The notes beneath the pieces are model-generated. The model ran no database searches and was not told the origin of the DNA. It saw only the letters and a program-made list of their open reading frames with translations. From DATFFO01 sp963772815 (lineage in GTDB: Bacteria; Actinomycetota; Acidimicrobiia; Spongiisociales; ZC4RG35): a stretch of DNA of 64,000 nt. Below, piece by piece: positions 18,043-26,737 of this stretch. The stretch lies in the NCBI GenBank assembly GCA_963772815.1, contig CAVYYV010000004.1, positions 62,001 through 126,000 on the forward strand, read 5' to 3'. The first letter of the stretch is position 1; each line of letters starts with the position of its first letter. A program made the translations under genes and the position numbers.

Positions 18043-18951
18043 TCACATGAGATGGCGATCCAGATAATCGACGATGCCGGTGATCGCCGCCTCCTGAACC
18101 TGATCTACCTCGTAGATTCCGTTCTTGTCACGTTCCGGATAGATGTATCCGTGGGCTGGATGGTCCCATGAGACCCACTCAACGTCTTTGCCCGCCTCTT
18201 TCAGCAACTCATAGGTGGTGCGAAAGATCCCCTGGAGGTGGTCTGCGTCTCTTCCCATGACCAGGATCGGCGTCTGGATGCCCGAGATGCGCGTCAGTGC
18301 CCGTGCGAGGTTGATCCTCGCCCGAACCTTGGCCGTTTCGGCCATCTGCATCTCCTCGATGTTGCGCAGGCCGGTGCCCGGATCGACGAAGGCGGTGTCG
18401 TCCGGCTCGAGGCTGAGATACTCGTGAGCTGCCGGTTCCGAGGCAACGGCGACGGTCGCGCCGTGGTACTCCGATGTGATCTTGAGCACCATCTCCCCGG
18501 CGTGACTCATGCCGACCAGTCCGACGCGATCCTGGTCTATGTGCGGCAGGGTCTTGACGTATTCGATCACCGCTATCTCGTCCTCGTATTCGAGGGGGGA
18601 TCGGTTGAAGAGCTCCCTTCCCTGGCGCATGTCCCTGATCAGGGCCCCGCCGGTTTCGTATCCCAACTCCACTTCCGTTCGATAGCGCAGCCAGGCGCAG
18701 GCGTAACCAGCCTCGAGCAGACGCTCCATGATGTAGCCGCGCTGTTGGACGGCGTGGCGAACCCACCCCATCCCGCCGCCGCCGTTGCCGGAGCCCAGGA
18801 GGATGACTGGATGGGGCCCGTCTCCGGGTGGAATCCTCATCCCGATGGGGGTGTAGAGGCCATCCCAGGTCTCCACGTACATCAACCGGACAGGGATGTC
18901 GGAGCCATCTACCTCCTCAGTGATCGTCACGTGGTCGGGATCCAAAGTCAT
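18043..18951 (-). CDS. Alpha/beta hydrolase (dienelactone-hydrolase/acyl-peptidase type)
   Basis: 302 residues from the ATG at 18951. The nucleophile elbow is GLVGMSHAGE (serine in GMSHAG), the oxyanion region is LLGSGNGGG, and the late acid and histidine are likely in VMGRDADH and WDHPAHGY. The layout fits prolyl-oligopeptidase/dienelactone-type hydrolases acting on small esters or lactones. It is divergent from the quinone-oxidoreductase-like gene at 19049, and a LacI-type palindrome lies between them at 18985-18998, so both belong to the proposed regulon. Confidence 0.8.
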   Translation of the reverse strand: MTLDPDHVTITEEVDGSDIPVRLMYVETWDGLYTPIGMRIPPGDGPHPVILLGSGNGGGGMGWVRHAVQQRGYIMERLLEAGYACAWLRYRTEVELGYETGGALIRDMRQGRELFNRSPLEYEDEIAVIEYVKTLPHIDQDRVGLVGMSHAGEMVLKITSEYHGATVAVASEPAAHEYLSLEPDDTAFVDPGTGLRNIEEMQMAETAKVRARINLARALTRISGIQTPILVMGRDADHLQGIFRTTYELLKEAGKDVEWVSWDHPAHGYIYPERDKNGIYEVDQVQEAAITGIVDYLDRHLM

Positions 18952-18984
18952 CGCTTTCTCCTGGTAGAGCGGCTCAAATGGTAC

Positions 18985-18998
18985 TGCAATCGTTTGTA
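18985..18998. promoter_or_regulatory. LacI-type operator 1 (TGCAATCGTTTGTA)
   Basis: Fourteen-base near-palindrome centred on CG, in the divergent promoter region of the alpha/beta hydrolase (start 18951) and the MDR protein (start 19049). A TAAGGT candidate -10 box follows at 19001-19006, so binding would block transcription of the plus-strand gene. Confidence 0.75.
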
Positions 18999-19048
18999 GG
19001 TAAGGTGGCGAGTGACACACTTCCACCGCGGACTTGGGAGCAGGAGAG

Positions 19049-20014
19049 ATGAGATCGGCCATCGTGCATCAGGCGGGCACGCTTCCCGAGCCGGGAGAGA
19101 CCGATGCTCCCCGCCCCGAGCAAGGAGAGGCGCTGGTTGCGGTGTCGGCGGCCGCCCTCAACCCCGTCGAGGTCCGGGTGGCGGCCGGGGCGATGGGGCC
19201 ACTGGACACCCCCTACGTCCCCGGCCTGGAAGGGGTGGGCACGGTGGTGTCGTCGGATCGGATCGAGCAGGGCACCCGGGTTCGCTTCGAGAGCCACCTG
19301 CCCGGGTTTGGAAGGAATGGCGCCCTGGCCGAGCAGGTGGCGGTGGAGGAAGAGTCGCTGATTCCGCTGCCCGATGCCGTTTCCAGCGAAGAGGCGGCAG
19401 CAGCAGGGGTGGTGGGCATCACCGCCGCTCTCGCCCTCGATGCGGCCGGGATGGGGGCCGGTGACCGGGTGTGCGTACTGGGTGCCACCGGAGGGGTGGG
19501 GCAGATGACGCTGCAGCTGGCGCGGCTCCGCGGAGCAGGTGCGGTGGTGGCGGTGGGCCGGGACCAGGCCACCATGGGTGATCTGGCGGAGTTGGGGGCC
19601 ACCGAAGTCGTGTCGCTGGCGGAGCTTTCGCCCGATGGCCTCACCGAAGCGATAGCCCGGGCCGGCGGTGGCGCAGTCGACGTGGTGGTGGACGCGCTGT
19701 GGGGGGAGCCGGCCATGTCGGCTCTGGGCGCCCTGGCGTCGAAGGGCCGGCTGGTCAACGTGGGCAACGTGGCCGGCACCGACGTGAATTTGCCGCTAGG
19801 GGCGATGCGGCGGACTCGCAGCGCCGTAATCGGCCTGTCCTCGGGCTGGACGCCCATCGAGGAGAAGGTGGCCGCCTACCGGAGCGTGCTCGATGCAATG
19901 GTTTCCGGGGACGTAGTGGTCAAATACGACGTGGTTCGGCTCGAGGACGTGGCCGAGGCCTGGAGGCGCCAGGCGTCATCTCCTCACCGTAAGCTCGTTA
20001 TAACCCTGGCCTGA
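19049..20014 (+). CDS. Quinone oxidoreductase-like zinc-independent MDR protein
   Basis: 321 residues starting MRSAIVHQAG after the ribosome-binding site GCAGGAGAG. It is an NADPH:quinone reductase/enoyl-reductase type: no zinc cysteines, dinucleotide-binding stretch VLGATGGVGQMTLQLARLRGAG, and the PGLEGVGTVV loop. It probably reduces an activated double bond or quinone with NADPH. It lies downstream of operator 1 and converges on the LacI regulator gene with only five bases between the stops. Confidence 0.85.
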   Translation: MRSAIVHQAGTLPEPGETDAPRPEQGEALVAVSAAALNPVEVRVAAGAMGPLDTPYVPGLEGVGTVVSSDRIEQGTRVRFESHLPGFGRNGALAEQVAVEEESLIPLPDAVSSEEAAAAGVVGITAALALDAAGMGAGDRVCVLGATGGVGQMTLQLARLRGAGAVVAVGRDQATMGDLAELGATEVVSLAELSPDGLTEAIARAGGGAVDVVVDALWGEPAMSALGALASKGRLVNVGNVAGTDVNLPLGAMRRTRSAVIGLSSGWTPIEEKVAAYRSVLDAMVSGDVVVKYDVVRLEDVAEAWRRQASSPHRKLVITLA

Positions 20015-20019
20015 GGGGG

Positions 20020-21051
20020 TCAGGCGGTGGGCGGTGCGGCGGTGGATGCCCGAACCACCAGCGACGGCTCCAGCTTGATGATGGCCGGGCCGTTGCGGGA
20101 GTCCTTCCCTCCCATGATGTCGAGGAGGGTGGAGGCCCCGCGTGCGCCAAGCTCCCGGTAGGGGACCCGCACGGCGGTCATCGGCGGCTGCATCAGGTCG
20201 AGGAAGGGGATGTCGTTGTAGCCGGTGACCGAGACATCGTTCGGCACATCCAGGCCGAGGGAGCGGATCGCCCGGTAACAGCCCAAGCCCAGTAGGTCGT
20301 TGGCTGCGACTATGGCGGTCAGCAGTGGGCGGCGCTTGAGGAGGGTCAGGCAGGCGCGGTGGCCCGGCTCCACCTGGAACCAGTCCGCCTCCTCCACCAT
20401 GTCGAGATCCAGTTCCAGGCCTGCCTCGGTCATGGCGGCAAGGAACGCTTCCCGGCGGTCGATCCCGGTCGACACCCAGGACGGCCCGGCGACATGACCG
20501 ATATGGTGGTGACCGAGCGAGGTGAGGTGCTCGACTGCCAGTCCGATGCCGGCATTGTCGTCGCTGACGATGGCGGGCACGGTCTCGTCGTCGGTGCGGC
20601 GGTTTACGAGGACGATGGGGAGTTGGCGGCGAACCAGGTCAGTGATGACGCCGTCTGCGCGGGTGGCGGTGGCCAGGAGCAGGCCGTCGACGTGTCTCTC
20701 GAGCATGTCGGCCACCACCGATTCGGCGTGCACTGCTCCCCGGTCGGCGTTCCCGATAAGCACCGAGTAGCCCTCCTCCACCAGAACCGACTCGGCTCCG
20801 GCGATGATGGGTCCGAACAGGGGATTCTCCACGTCGGGGATCACCATTCCCACCGACATGGTCTGGTTGGTGCGGAGTCCTCGGGCAAGAGGGTGGGGTC
20901 GGTAGCCGAGACGACGGGCAACCATCGTTACCCGCTCCACCGTATCGGGATTGACTACCGAGGAGGTCATCGGATTGAGGGCACGGGAAGCCGTTGAGAC
21001 GTGGACGCCTGCCTCCCTGGCGACGTCCTTGAGCGTGATTCGATCGGCCAC
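20020..21051 (-). CDS. LacI family transcriptional regulator
   Basis: 343 residues. The N-terminal helix-turn-helix reads ITLKDVAREAGVHVSTASR (about 5-23). The hinge helix contains LARGLR, whose leucine in this family wedges into the central CpG of the operator. The rest is a periplasmic-binding-protein-like sensor (VGMVIPDVENPLFGPI onward). It is the only DNA-binding regulator in the window. Its own upstream region (21052-21274) holds the palindrome, and 13 more good copies lie in front of other operons, so it is inferred to be the local and autoregulated controller. The effector, presumably the substrate or an intermediate, is unknown. Confidence 0.9.
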   Translation of the reverse strand: MADRITLKDVAREAGVHVSTASRALNPMTSSVVNPDTVERVTMVARRLGYRPHPLARGLRTNQTMSVGMVIPDVENPLFGPIIAGAESVLVEEGYSVLIGNADRGAVHAESVVADMLERHVDGLLLATATRADGVITDLVRRQLPIVLVNRRTDDETVPAIVSDDNAGIGLAVEHLTSLGHHHIGHVAGPSWVSTGIDRREAFLAAMTEAGLELDLDMVEEADWFQVEPGHRACLTLLKRRPLLTAIVAANDLLGLGCYRAIRSLGLDVPNDVSVTGYNDIPFLDLMQPPMTAVRVPYRELGARGASTLLDIMGGKDSRNGPAIIKLEPSLVVRASTAAPPTA

Positions 21052-21141
21052 GAAAGACCAACTTAACCGCTGCCGATGGAGGAATGGCGGCGGGTCCGCC
21101 TAGATCATGGCGAATCCGGGGCCGGGGTTGGCCTTTCGTCC

Positions 21142-21153
21142 TGCAATCGTTGC
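21142..21153. promoter_or_regulatory. Partial LacI-type site next to operator 2
   Basis: The sequence GCAATCGTTGC (21143-21153) is a shortened palindrome with the same half-sites but an odd-length centre. It is centred 15 bases from operator 2 in the regulator's own promoter region. It may be a weak second site or a decayed copy. Confidence 0.4.
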
Positions 21154-21156
21154 TAC

Positions 21157-21170
21157 TACAATCGTTTGCG
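21157..21170. promoter_or_regulatory. LacI-type operator 2 (TACAATCGTTTGCG), autoregulation
   Basis: Located between the LacI gene (start 21051, minus) and the HIBADH-ALDH operon (start 21275, plus). It could serve both promoters. Its position is the main evidence that the neighbouring regulator recognises this motif. Confidence 0.75.
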
Positions 21171-21274
21171 ATGTTTCAGGTTCGTCGCTGCAAGGGTCCT
21201 GGCCGGTAGGGCGCGGCGGAATCGAAGGCTCGTCGAAAGGAGAGCTGCCAGGTGAGGGACGACAGGGATCGTAA

Positions 21275-22210
21275 ATGAGCGACGGCCGATACAGACACAC
21301 GGTCGGGTGGCTTGGAACGGGCCGGATGGGGTTCGCCCTCGCCAGCCGGCTGGTCGAGGCAGGGGTGGATCTGTGGGCATACAACCGCACCCGCTCCAAG
21401 GTGGAACCGCTGGCGGAAATGGGGGCCAAGGTGGTGGACACTCCCGCTGACCTGGCCGAGCGCGACATCGTGTTCACCATGGTGGGAGGACCGTCAGATG
21501 TCATGGAGGTCACCTTCGGCGACTCGGGCGTACTGTCACGCCCCGGCACCCATCCCAGGGTGCTGGTGGATTCGACCACTATCGACCCCGTGACCTCGCA
21601 GGAGCTCAGCTCGCGGGCAGCCAGCCTGGGAACTGACGTTTTGGCCGCCCCCGTTTCCGGCAACCCAAATGTGGTCCAGTCAGGCCGGCTGACCGCCGTT
21701 GTCTCGGGGCCCAGCCAGGCATTCGACCTGGCCCGCCCATATCTCGAGTTATTTGGCCGCAAGGTGACCTATGTTGGGGATGGTGACGAAGCCCGGCTGG
21801 TCAAGATCTGCCACAATCTGCTCCTGGGTGTGGTCACTCAATCGATGGCCGAGATCACCGTTCTGGCAGAAGCTGCCGGCGTGGAACGGGCCGACTTCCT
21901 CGAGTTTCTCAACGAGAGCGTGATGGGTTCCACCTTCACCAAGTACAAGACGCCGGCCTTCGTGAATCTGGACTACACCCCTACGTTCACCCTGCACCTT
22001 CTTCGCAAGGATTTCGAGCTGGGGCTGGCCACCGGTCGGCAGCTCGACGTGCCGCTGCCCACCGCGGCACTGGTTCACCAGATCGTCGTGGACGGGATCG
22101 GGCGCGGTCACGGCGAGAAGGACTTCGCCTCGCTGTTGAGCAGGCTGGCCGCCGGGGCCGGCCGGGAACTGGAGCCGGAGGAACGCCAGGTCTCCGACGG
22201 GTTGAGCTGA
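21275..22210 (+). CDS. 3-hydroxyisobutyrate dehydrogenase-like NAD(P)-binding protein
   Basis: 311 residues. Rossmann motif GTGRMG at 14-19, substrate loop AAPVSGNPNVVQSG, catalytic K177 with N181 in RLVKICHNLLLG. Its stop is followed one base later by the aldehyde dehydrogenase start, so the two are translated together. The pair hydroxyacid dehydrogenase plus semialdehyde dehydrogenase makes a coherent hydroxyacid to semialdehyde to acid step. It is the first gene transcribed away from the regulator, behind operator 2. Confidence 0.85.
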   Translation: MSDGRYRHTVGWLGTGRMGFALASRLVEAGVDLWAYNRTRSKVEPLAEMGAKVVDTPADLAERDIVFTMVGGPSDVMEVTFGDSGVLSRPGTHPRVLVDSTTIDPVTSQELSSRAASLGTDVLAAPVSGNPNVVQSGRLTAVVSGPSQAFDLARPYLELFGRKVTYVGDGDEARLVKICHNLLLGVVTQSMAEITVLAEAAGVERADFLEFLNESVMGSTFTKYKTPAFVNLDYTPTFTLHLLRKDFELGLATGRQLDVPLPTAALVHQIVVDGIGRGHGEKDFASLLSRLAAGAGRELEPEERQVSDGLS

Positions 22211-22211
22211 C

Positions 22212-23678
22212 ATGCCACCGGTGGAGATCCTGGAGCAACTAAAGGGTACCGGACACGATCGAATGCTGATCGGGGGGGAGTGGCGGGCCTCCTCGGACGG
22301 CGCCGCCATCGACGTCCTCGATCCTTCAACCGCCGAGACCGTTGCCTCCGTGCCCAGCGGCTCGGCCGCCGACGCCGTCGCCGCGGTGGACGCCGCCGCC
22401 CAGGCGGCACCGGGTTGGGCGGCAACCCCACCCCGCCAGCGAGGAGAGATGCTGCGGCGTGCCTTCGAGCTGATGACCGAACGAGCCGATCAACTTGCTT
22501 CCCTGATCGTGTTGGAGATGGGCAAGACCCTGGCGGAGTCGAAAGCTGAGATCGCCTATGCCGCCGAGTTCTACCGTTGGTTCTCCGAGGAGGCGGTGCG
22601 CAACGACGGCTCGATCACCCTGGCTCCCGGTGGTGACAAGCGCATCATCGCCATGGGCCAACCGATCGGCATTTCCCTCCTCATCACCCCCTGGAACTTC
22701 CCCGCCGCAATGGCAACTCGCAAGATCGGCCCCGCCCTGGCCGCCGGATGCACGGTGATTCTCAAGCCCGCCTCCGACACCCCGCTCACCGCCCTTGCCA
22801 TGGGGGCGCTGATGGAGGAGGCCGGGGTTCCTTCGGGAGTGGTCAACGTCTTTCCCTCCAAACGCTCCTCGGAGGTAGTCCCCGTCATGATGGGCGACCC
22901 CCGAGTGCGGAAGCTGTCGTTCACCGGCTCGACCGAGGTGGGCCGCACCCTTCTCGCCCAGGCCTCCGAGCGCATCGTCTCGGCCTCGATGGAGCTCGGC
23001 GGCAACGCCCCTTTCCTGGTGTTCGAGGACGCCGACCTGGCGGCAGCGGTGGAGGGGGCAATGGTGGCCAAGATGAGAAATGGCGGCCAGTCGTGCATCG
23101 CCGCCAACCGGTTCCTGGTCCACGCTTCCGTCGCCGACGAGTTCTCCGCCACCTTCTCGGCGGCCATGAAGGCGGTGCGGGTGGGTCCCGGGATGGATCC
23201 GAAAACGGACCTGGGCCCGATGATCAACCTGCGAGCCCAGCAGGACATGGAGGAGTCTGTGCAACTGGCCACAGACTCCGGTTCCCGGGTGTTGGTAGGC
23301 GGAGGCGTACCGCGCAGTCCCGGCTTCTTCTTCGAGCCCACCGTGCTGGGTGGGGTGCCGGCCGATGCTCCGGTCCTCGACCGGGAGATCTTCGGGCCGC
23401 TGGCCCCGGTGGTGACCTTCGAGAGCGAGGAGGAGGCGATCGCCCTGGCCAACGACACCATCCACGGCCTCGCCGCCTACCTGTACAGCTCCGATCTGTC
23501 CCGTGCTCTGCGGGTGGCTGAGGCCCTCGAGTCGGGGATGGTTGGGATCAATCGGGGCCTGATCTCAGACCCGGCCGCCCCCTTCGGCGGGGTCAAGCAG
23601 AGCGGCATCGGGCGAGAGGGTGGTCACGAGGGGATCCGAGAATTCCTCGAGACCAAGTACATCGCCGCCTCCTGGTGA
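22212..23678 (+). CDS. NAD(P)-dependent aldehyde/semialdehyde dehydrogenase (GabD-like)
   Basis: 488 residues with all catalytic landmarks of the ALDH superfamily: N162 in TPWNFP, E261 in MELGGNAP and the nucleophile C295 in GGQSCIAANR. The closest general type is succinate-semialdehyde dehydrogenase. It immediately follows the HIBADH-like gene and is convergent with the AhpD/CMD gene (three bases between stops). The probable role is oxidation of a semialdehyde made by its partner. Confidence 0.9.
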   Translation: MPPVEILEQLKGTGHDRMLIGGEWRASSDGAAIDVLDPSTAETVASVPSGSAADAVAAVDAAAQAAPGWAATPPRQRGEMLRRAFELMTERADQLASLIVLEMGKTLAESKAEIAYAAEFYRWFSEEAVRNDGSITLAPGGDKRIIAMGQPIGISLLITPWNFPAAMATRKIGPALAAGCTVILKPASDTPLTALAMGALMEEAGVPSGVVNVFPSKRSSEVVPVMMGDPRVRKLSFTGSTEVGRTLLAQASERIVSASMELGGNAPFLVFEDADLAAAVEGAMVAKMRNGGQSCIAANRFLVHASVADEFSATFSAAMKAVRVGPGMDPKTDLGPMINLRAQQDMEESVQLATDSGSRVLVGGGVPRSPGFFFEPTVLGGVPADAPVLDREIFGPLAPVVTFESEEEAIALANDTIHGLAAYLYSSDLSRALRVAEALESGMVGINRGLISDPAAPFGGVKQSGIGREGGHEGIREFLETKYIAASW

Positions 23679-23681
23679 GGC

Positions 23682-24245
23682 TCAGCCGCCCGCTCCAACC
23701 AGGCCGGCATCGGTGTCGGCCAGCACCTGTCGGTGACCCAGATCGAGGGTTCTGATCCATCGTTGCTGGCCGCTGGTGAGGGCGATGAAGAAGCCCAGTT
23801 CGACCAGTTCGGGGTCGGTGAAATGGCGATGCAACTCCTCCCACAACTCCTCGGTGGCCAAAGCGGCGTCCCACACCACGGCATCGGTATAGGCCAGGGC
23901 CGCCTTCTCCCGATCGGTGTAACGGTCCGAGGAGGCGTAGGTGAGCAGGTCGTCGTAGTGGGACTCATCGGTGGAGGCGTCGGCCGAGCGCTGGGCGGCG
24001 CAGTAACCGCAGTCGACCGTCTTGCTGACGTAGACCCGGCACAGCTCCTTGAGGTCGTGATCCACTACACCGTCGACGAACGTGTCCATCCAGGCCGTGG
24101 TGAATGACTTGATCACCGCCGGCACCCAGGCCCGCACCGCCTGGCTCTCGGGCCGGGGAGTGCCCACTTTGCGGGCTCGCTCCAGAATGGTGTGTATGGC
24201 AGGGTCGTCGATGGCGTTGAGGTCGGGGTAGGGGATTCGAGGCAT
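23682..24245 (-). CDS. AhpD/carboxymuconolactone decarboxylase family protein (CxxC form)
   Basis: 187 residues from ATG 24245. The redox motif is C79-G-Y-C82 (DCGYCAAQRS), preceded by the conserved VDHDLKELCRVYVSK helix. Members act as peroxidase-type or thiol-disulfide reductants. The protein at 27689-28261 is its close paralogue with TGA in place of C82. It stands divergent from the M24-E1 operon across operator 3, and the two CMD genes bracket that operon. Its function in this pathway is unknown. Confidence 0.85.
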   Translation of the reverse strand: MPRIPYPDLNAIDDPAIHTILERARKVGTPRPESQAVRAWVPAVIKSFTTAWMDTFVDGVVDHDLKELCRVYVSKTVDCGYCAAQRSADASTDESHYDDLLTYASSDRYTDREKAALAYTDAVVWDAALATEELWEELHRHFTDPELVELGFFIALTSGQQRWIRTLDLGHRQVLADTDAGLVGAGG

Positions 24246-24291
24246 TGGCGCCGCTCCTGGATGGCGGAAGCCCACTGTAGTAGCCCGTTCT

Positions 24292-24305
24292 AACAATCGA
24301 TTGCA
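24292..24305. promoter_or_regulatory. LacI-type operator 3 (AACAATCGATTGCA)
   Basis: Lies between the CMD gene (start 24245, minus) and the M24-E1alpha-E1beta operon (start 24421, plus). The centre CAATCGATTG is a perfect 10-base palindrome. A TAAAGT candidate -10 box for the plus-strand operon is at 24314-24319. Confidence 0.8.
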
Positions 24306-24420
24306 GGAGGTACTAAAGTAGGGGAGGTGACGGCTCGACTCCAGCCAGGGCCGGGCCGTTCTGCCGACCGTCTATATGTCCCCGCCCAAAGCGAGCGAGC
24401 GACCCAGAAAGGAGATCGCG

Positions 24421-25674
24421 ATGGCTGATTTTCCCGTTGCTACCACCCCCTCCCCGGGGTTCCAGGCGGTCGATTGGGAGCGTCGGGTCGATTTCGACCG
24501 GCTCCGAGGGTACCGCCTGTCACGGGCTCGGGAGCAGATGGAAGCCGATGGTCTGGGAGCGTTGCTGCTGTTCGAGACGTCAAACATCCGCTACGTCACC
24601 TCGACCCAGATCGGTTACTGGGCGTTCAACAAGGGGGAGCGTTATGCGTTGTTGACCCGCACGGGCCCGCCCCGCGTCTGGGACTTCGGATCGGCCGCCA
24701 AGGCGCATCGCCTCCAGCTTCCCGACCTCTTCGACAAAACCAACTCGGTGGGAGGCAACACCGGCCTGCAGGGGGCGATCGGTCCCGAGTCGGGGCTCCA
24801 GGCCGGGGCGGCCCGGGAGATCGCCGGGATCCTGGCCGACGAGGGCTTGGCCGACGAGAAGCTGGGAGTGGACATGGCGGAGACGTCGGTGTTCCTCGCC
24901 CTTCAGGAGGCCGGGGTGCACGTGGTGGACGGCCAGCAGACGATGATGCGGGCCCGGGAGATCAAGAGCGACGATGAGATCATGCTGTTGACTCAGGCCT
25001 GCGCCATGGTCGACGGTGTCTACCAGGACATCTTCGAGGCGTTGAAGCCGGGGGTGCGCGAGTCCGACATCGTGGCGTTGGCCCATGCCCGCCTGTTCGA
25101 GATGGGCTCGGAGTTCGTGGAGGCGGTCAACTCGATTGCCGGGGAGCGCTGCTCGCCGCATCCGCATGTGTTCTCCGATCGGCTGATCCGTCCCGGCGAC
25201 CAGGCCTACTTCGACATCATCCACGTGTTCAACGGGTATCGGACCTGCTATTACCGCACGTTCGCGGTCGGGAGGGCCACTCAGGCCCACCGGGACGCTT
25301 TCAAGCAGACCCGGGAGTGGATGGACGCCGCCATCGAATTGGTTCGCCCCGGTGTCACCACCGATCAGATCGCCAGGGTGTGGCCGCGAGCCGAGGAGTT
25401 CGGGTTCGAGGACGAGATGGATGCGTTCGGGTTGCAGTTCGGTCATGGGGTGGGGGTGGGTTTGCACGAGCGGCCCATCATCAGCCGGTTGAACTCGCTG
25501 GATAATCCGATCGAGATCAAGGAGGGGATGCTGTTTGCCCTGGAGACTTACGCTCCTGCCGCCGATGGCCGTTCGGCCGCCCGTATCGAGGAGGAGGTGG
25601 TGGTCACTGCCGACGGGTGCAAGGTGATCACCCTGTTCCCGTGCGAGGAGTTGATGGTGGCCAATGCCTACTGA
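24421..25674 (+). CDS. M24 family (creatinase/Xaa-Pro peptidase fold) hydrolase with altered metal site
   Basis: 417 residues starting MADFPVATT after AAAGGAGATCGCG. D265 (YFDIIHV), H342 (GHGVGV), E375 (ALETY) and E390 (RIEEE) are kept, while the second Asp ligand is replaced in GYRTCYYRT (C276). This is the same change as in the 9491-10729 protein. The first gene of an operon with the two E1 subunits; E1alpha starts inside its 3' end. Likely a C-N hydrolase or related enzyme feeding a 2-oxoacid to the E1 dehydrogenase (inference). A plain aminopeptidase is less likely. Confidence 0.75.
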   Translation: MADFPVATTPSPGFQAVDWERRVDFDRLRGYRLSRAREQMEADGLGALLLFETSNIRYVTSTQIGYWAFNKGERYALLTRTGPPRVWDFGSAAKAHRLQLPDLFDKTNSVGGNTGLQGAIGPESGLQAGAAREIAGILADEGLADEKLGVDMAETSVFLALQEAGVHVVDGQQTMMRAREIKSDDEIMLLTQACAMVDGVYQDIFEALKPGVRESDIVALAHARLFEMGSEFVEAVNSIAGERCSPHPHVFSDRLIRPGDQAYFDIIHVFNGYRTCYYRTFAVGRATQAHRDAFKQTREWMDAAIELVRPGVTTDQIARVWPRAEEFGFEDEMDAFGLQFGHGVGVGLHERPIISRLNSLDNPIEIKEGMLFALETYAPAADGRSAARIEEEVVVTADGCKVITLFPCEELMVANAY

Positions 25675-26737
25675 GACGTTCGACTCTCAACTGATGGACT
25701 ACGCCCGGCGGGAGGCGCGATTGCCGTCGCCTGCCGATGAGGCCAACGATCGTCTCGACATCCCCCTCGAACAGCGCCTCGAGATGTACCGGAAGCAGCA
25801 GGAGCTGCGCCAGTTCGAGAAGCGGGCCTACGACTTGTTCCTGCAGAACCTGGTCAAGGGCACTTCACATCTGTCGCTGGGGATGGAGGCCGTGGCTGCC
25901 GGCTTCGGTGCCGCCATGCGGTCGGACGACTACGTTTTCGCCACCTATCGGGGCCACGCCCACACCCTGGCCCGGGGAGCGCCGATGGGCCCGGTGATGG
26001 CCGAGTTGCTCGGCCGCTCGAATGGGATCCTGGGAGGCAAGGGTGGGTCGATGCACCTGGCCTCGGTCGAGCACAACATGATGGGTTCCTACGCCATCGT
26101 CGGCGCCCACCTGTGCATCGGCAATGGCGCCGCCTGGTCGGCCCAGATGCGGGGCACGGATCAGGTGACGGTGGTTTTCTTCGGGGACGGCGCCACCAAC
26201 ATCGGCGCGTTTCACGAGGCCCTCAACCTGGCCTCGATCTGGGGCCTTCCCATCGTGTTCGTGTGCGAGAACAACCTGTACATGGAGTACACCCCCATCG
26301 ATCTGGTGACCGCGGTGGCCCATCCGGGCGCCGATCGGGCGCCGTCCTATGGGCTCGAAGGGATCGTGGTGGACGGCAACGACGCCGACGCCGTTTACGA
26401 GGTGGCCGGTGAGGTGATCGGCAAGGCGCGCTCGGGCGGGGGCCCGTCGGTGGTTGAGGCCGTCACATATCGCCAAGGTGGACACAGCCGGGCGGATCCC
26501 GGCAAGTACCGTCCCCCGGCCGAGGTAGAGGCGTGGCTGGACCGGGACCCGATCTCGCTCTACCACCAGCGCCTACTCCGGCTTGGAGTGCCCGAGGGCG
26601 ACCTGGCCCGTATCTCTCAGGAAGTGGCCCAGGCGGTAGATGAGGCGACCGAGTTCGCCAAGTCGGGAGAACGACCGGATCAGTCGGTGCTTCTCACCGA
26701 CGTGTGGGCAGACGGAGGTTCGGCGTGGCGGAACTGA
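25664..26737 (+). CDS. Thiamine pyrophosphate-dependent dehydrogenase E1 component, alpha subunit
   Basis: 357 residues of the pyruvate/acetoin/branched-chain 2-oxoacid dehydrogenase alpha type. The TPP-binding motif begins GDG at 174-176 (FFGDGATNIGAFHE) and ends at VCENN near 204. Also visible are the YRGHAH loop and GGKGGSMH. It overlaps the M24 gene by 11 bases and the beta subunit by 13. No E2 or E3 gene is in the window, so it must borrow them or belong to a variant complex. Acetoin dehydrogenase-type and pyruvate dehydrogenase-type cannot be separated by eye. Confidence 0.9.
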   Translation: MPTETFDSQLMDYARREARLPSPADEANDRLDIPLEQRLEMYRKQQELRQFEKRAYDLFLQNLVKGTSHLSLGMEAVAAGFGAAMRSDDYVFATYRGHAHTLARGAPMGPVMAELLGRSNGILGGKGGSMHLASVEHNMMGSYAIVGAHLCIGNGAAWSAQMRGTDQVTVVFFGDGATNIGAFHEALNLASIWGLPIVFVCENNLYMEYTPIDLVTAVAHPGADRAPSYGLEGIVVDGNDADAVYEVAGEVIGKARSGGGPSVVEAVTYRQGGHSRADPGKYRPPAEVEAWLDRDPISLYHQRLLRLGVPEGDLARISQEVAQAVDEATEFAKSGERPDQSVLLTDVWADGGSAWRN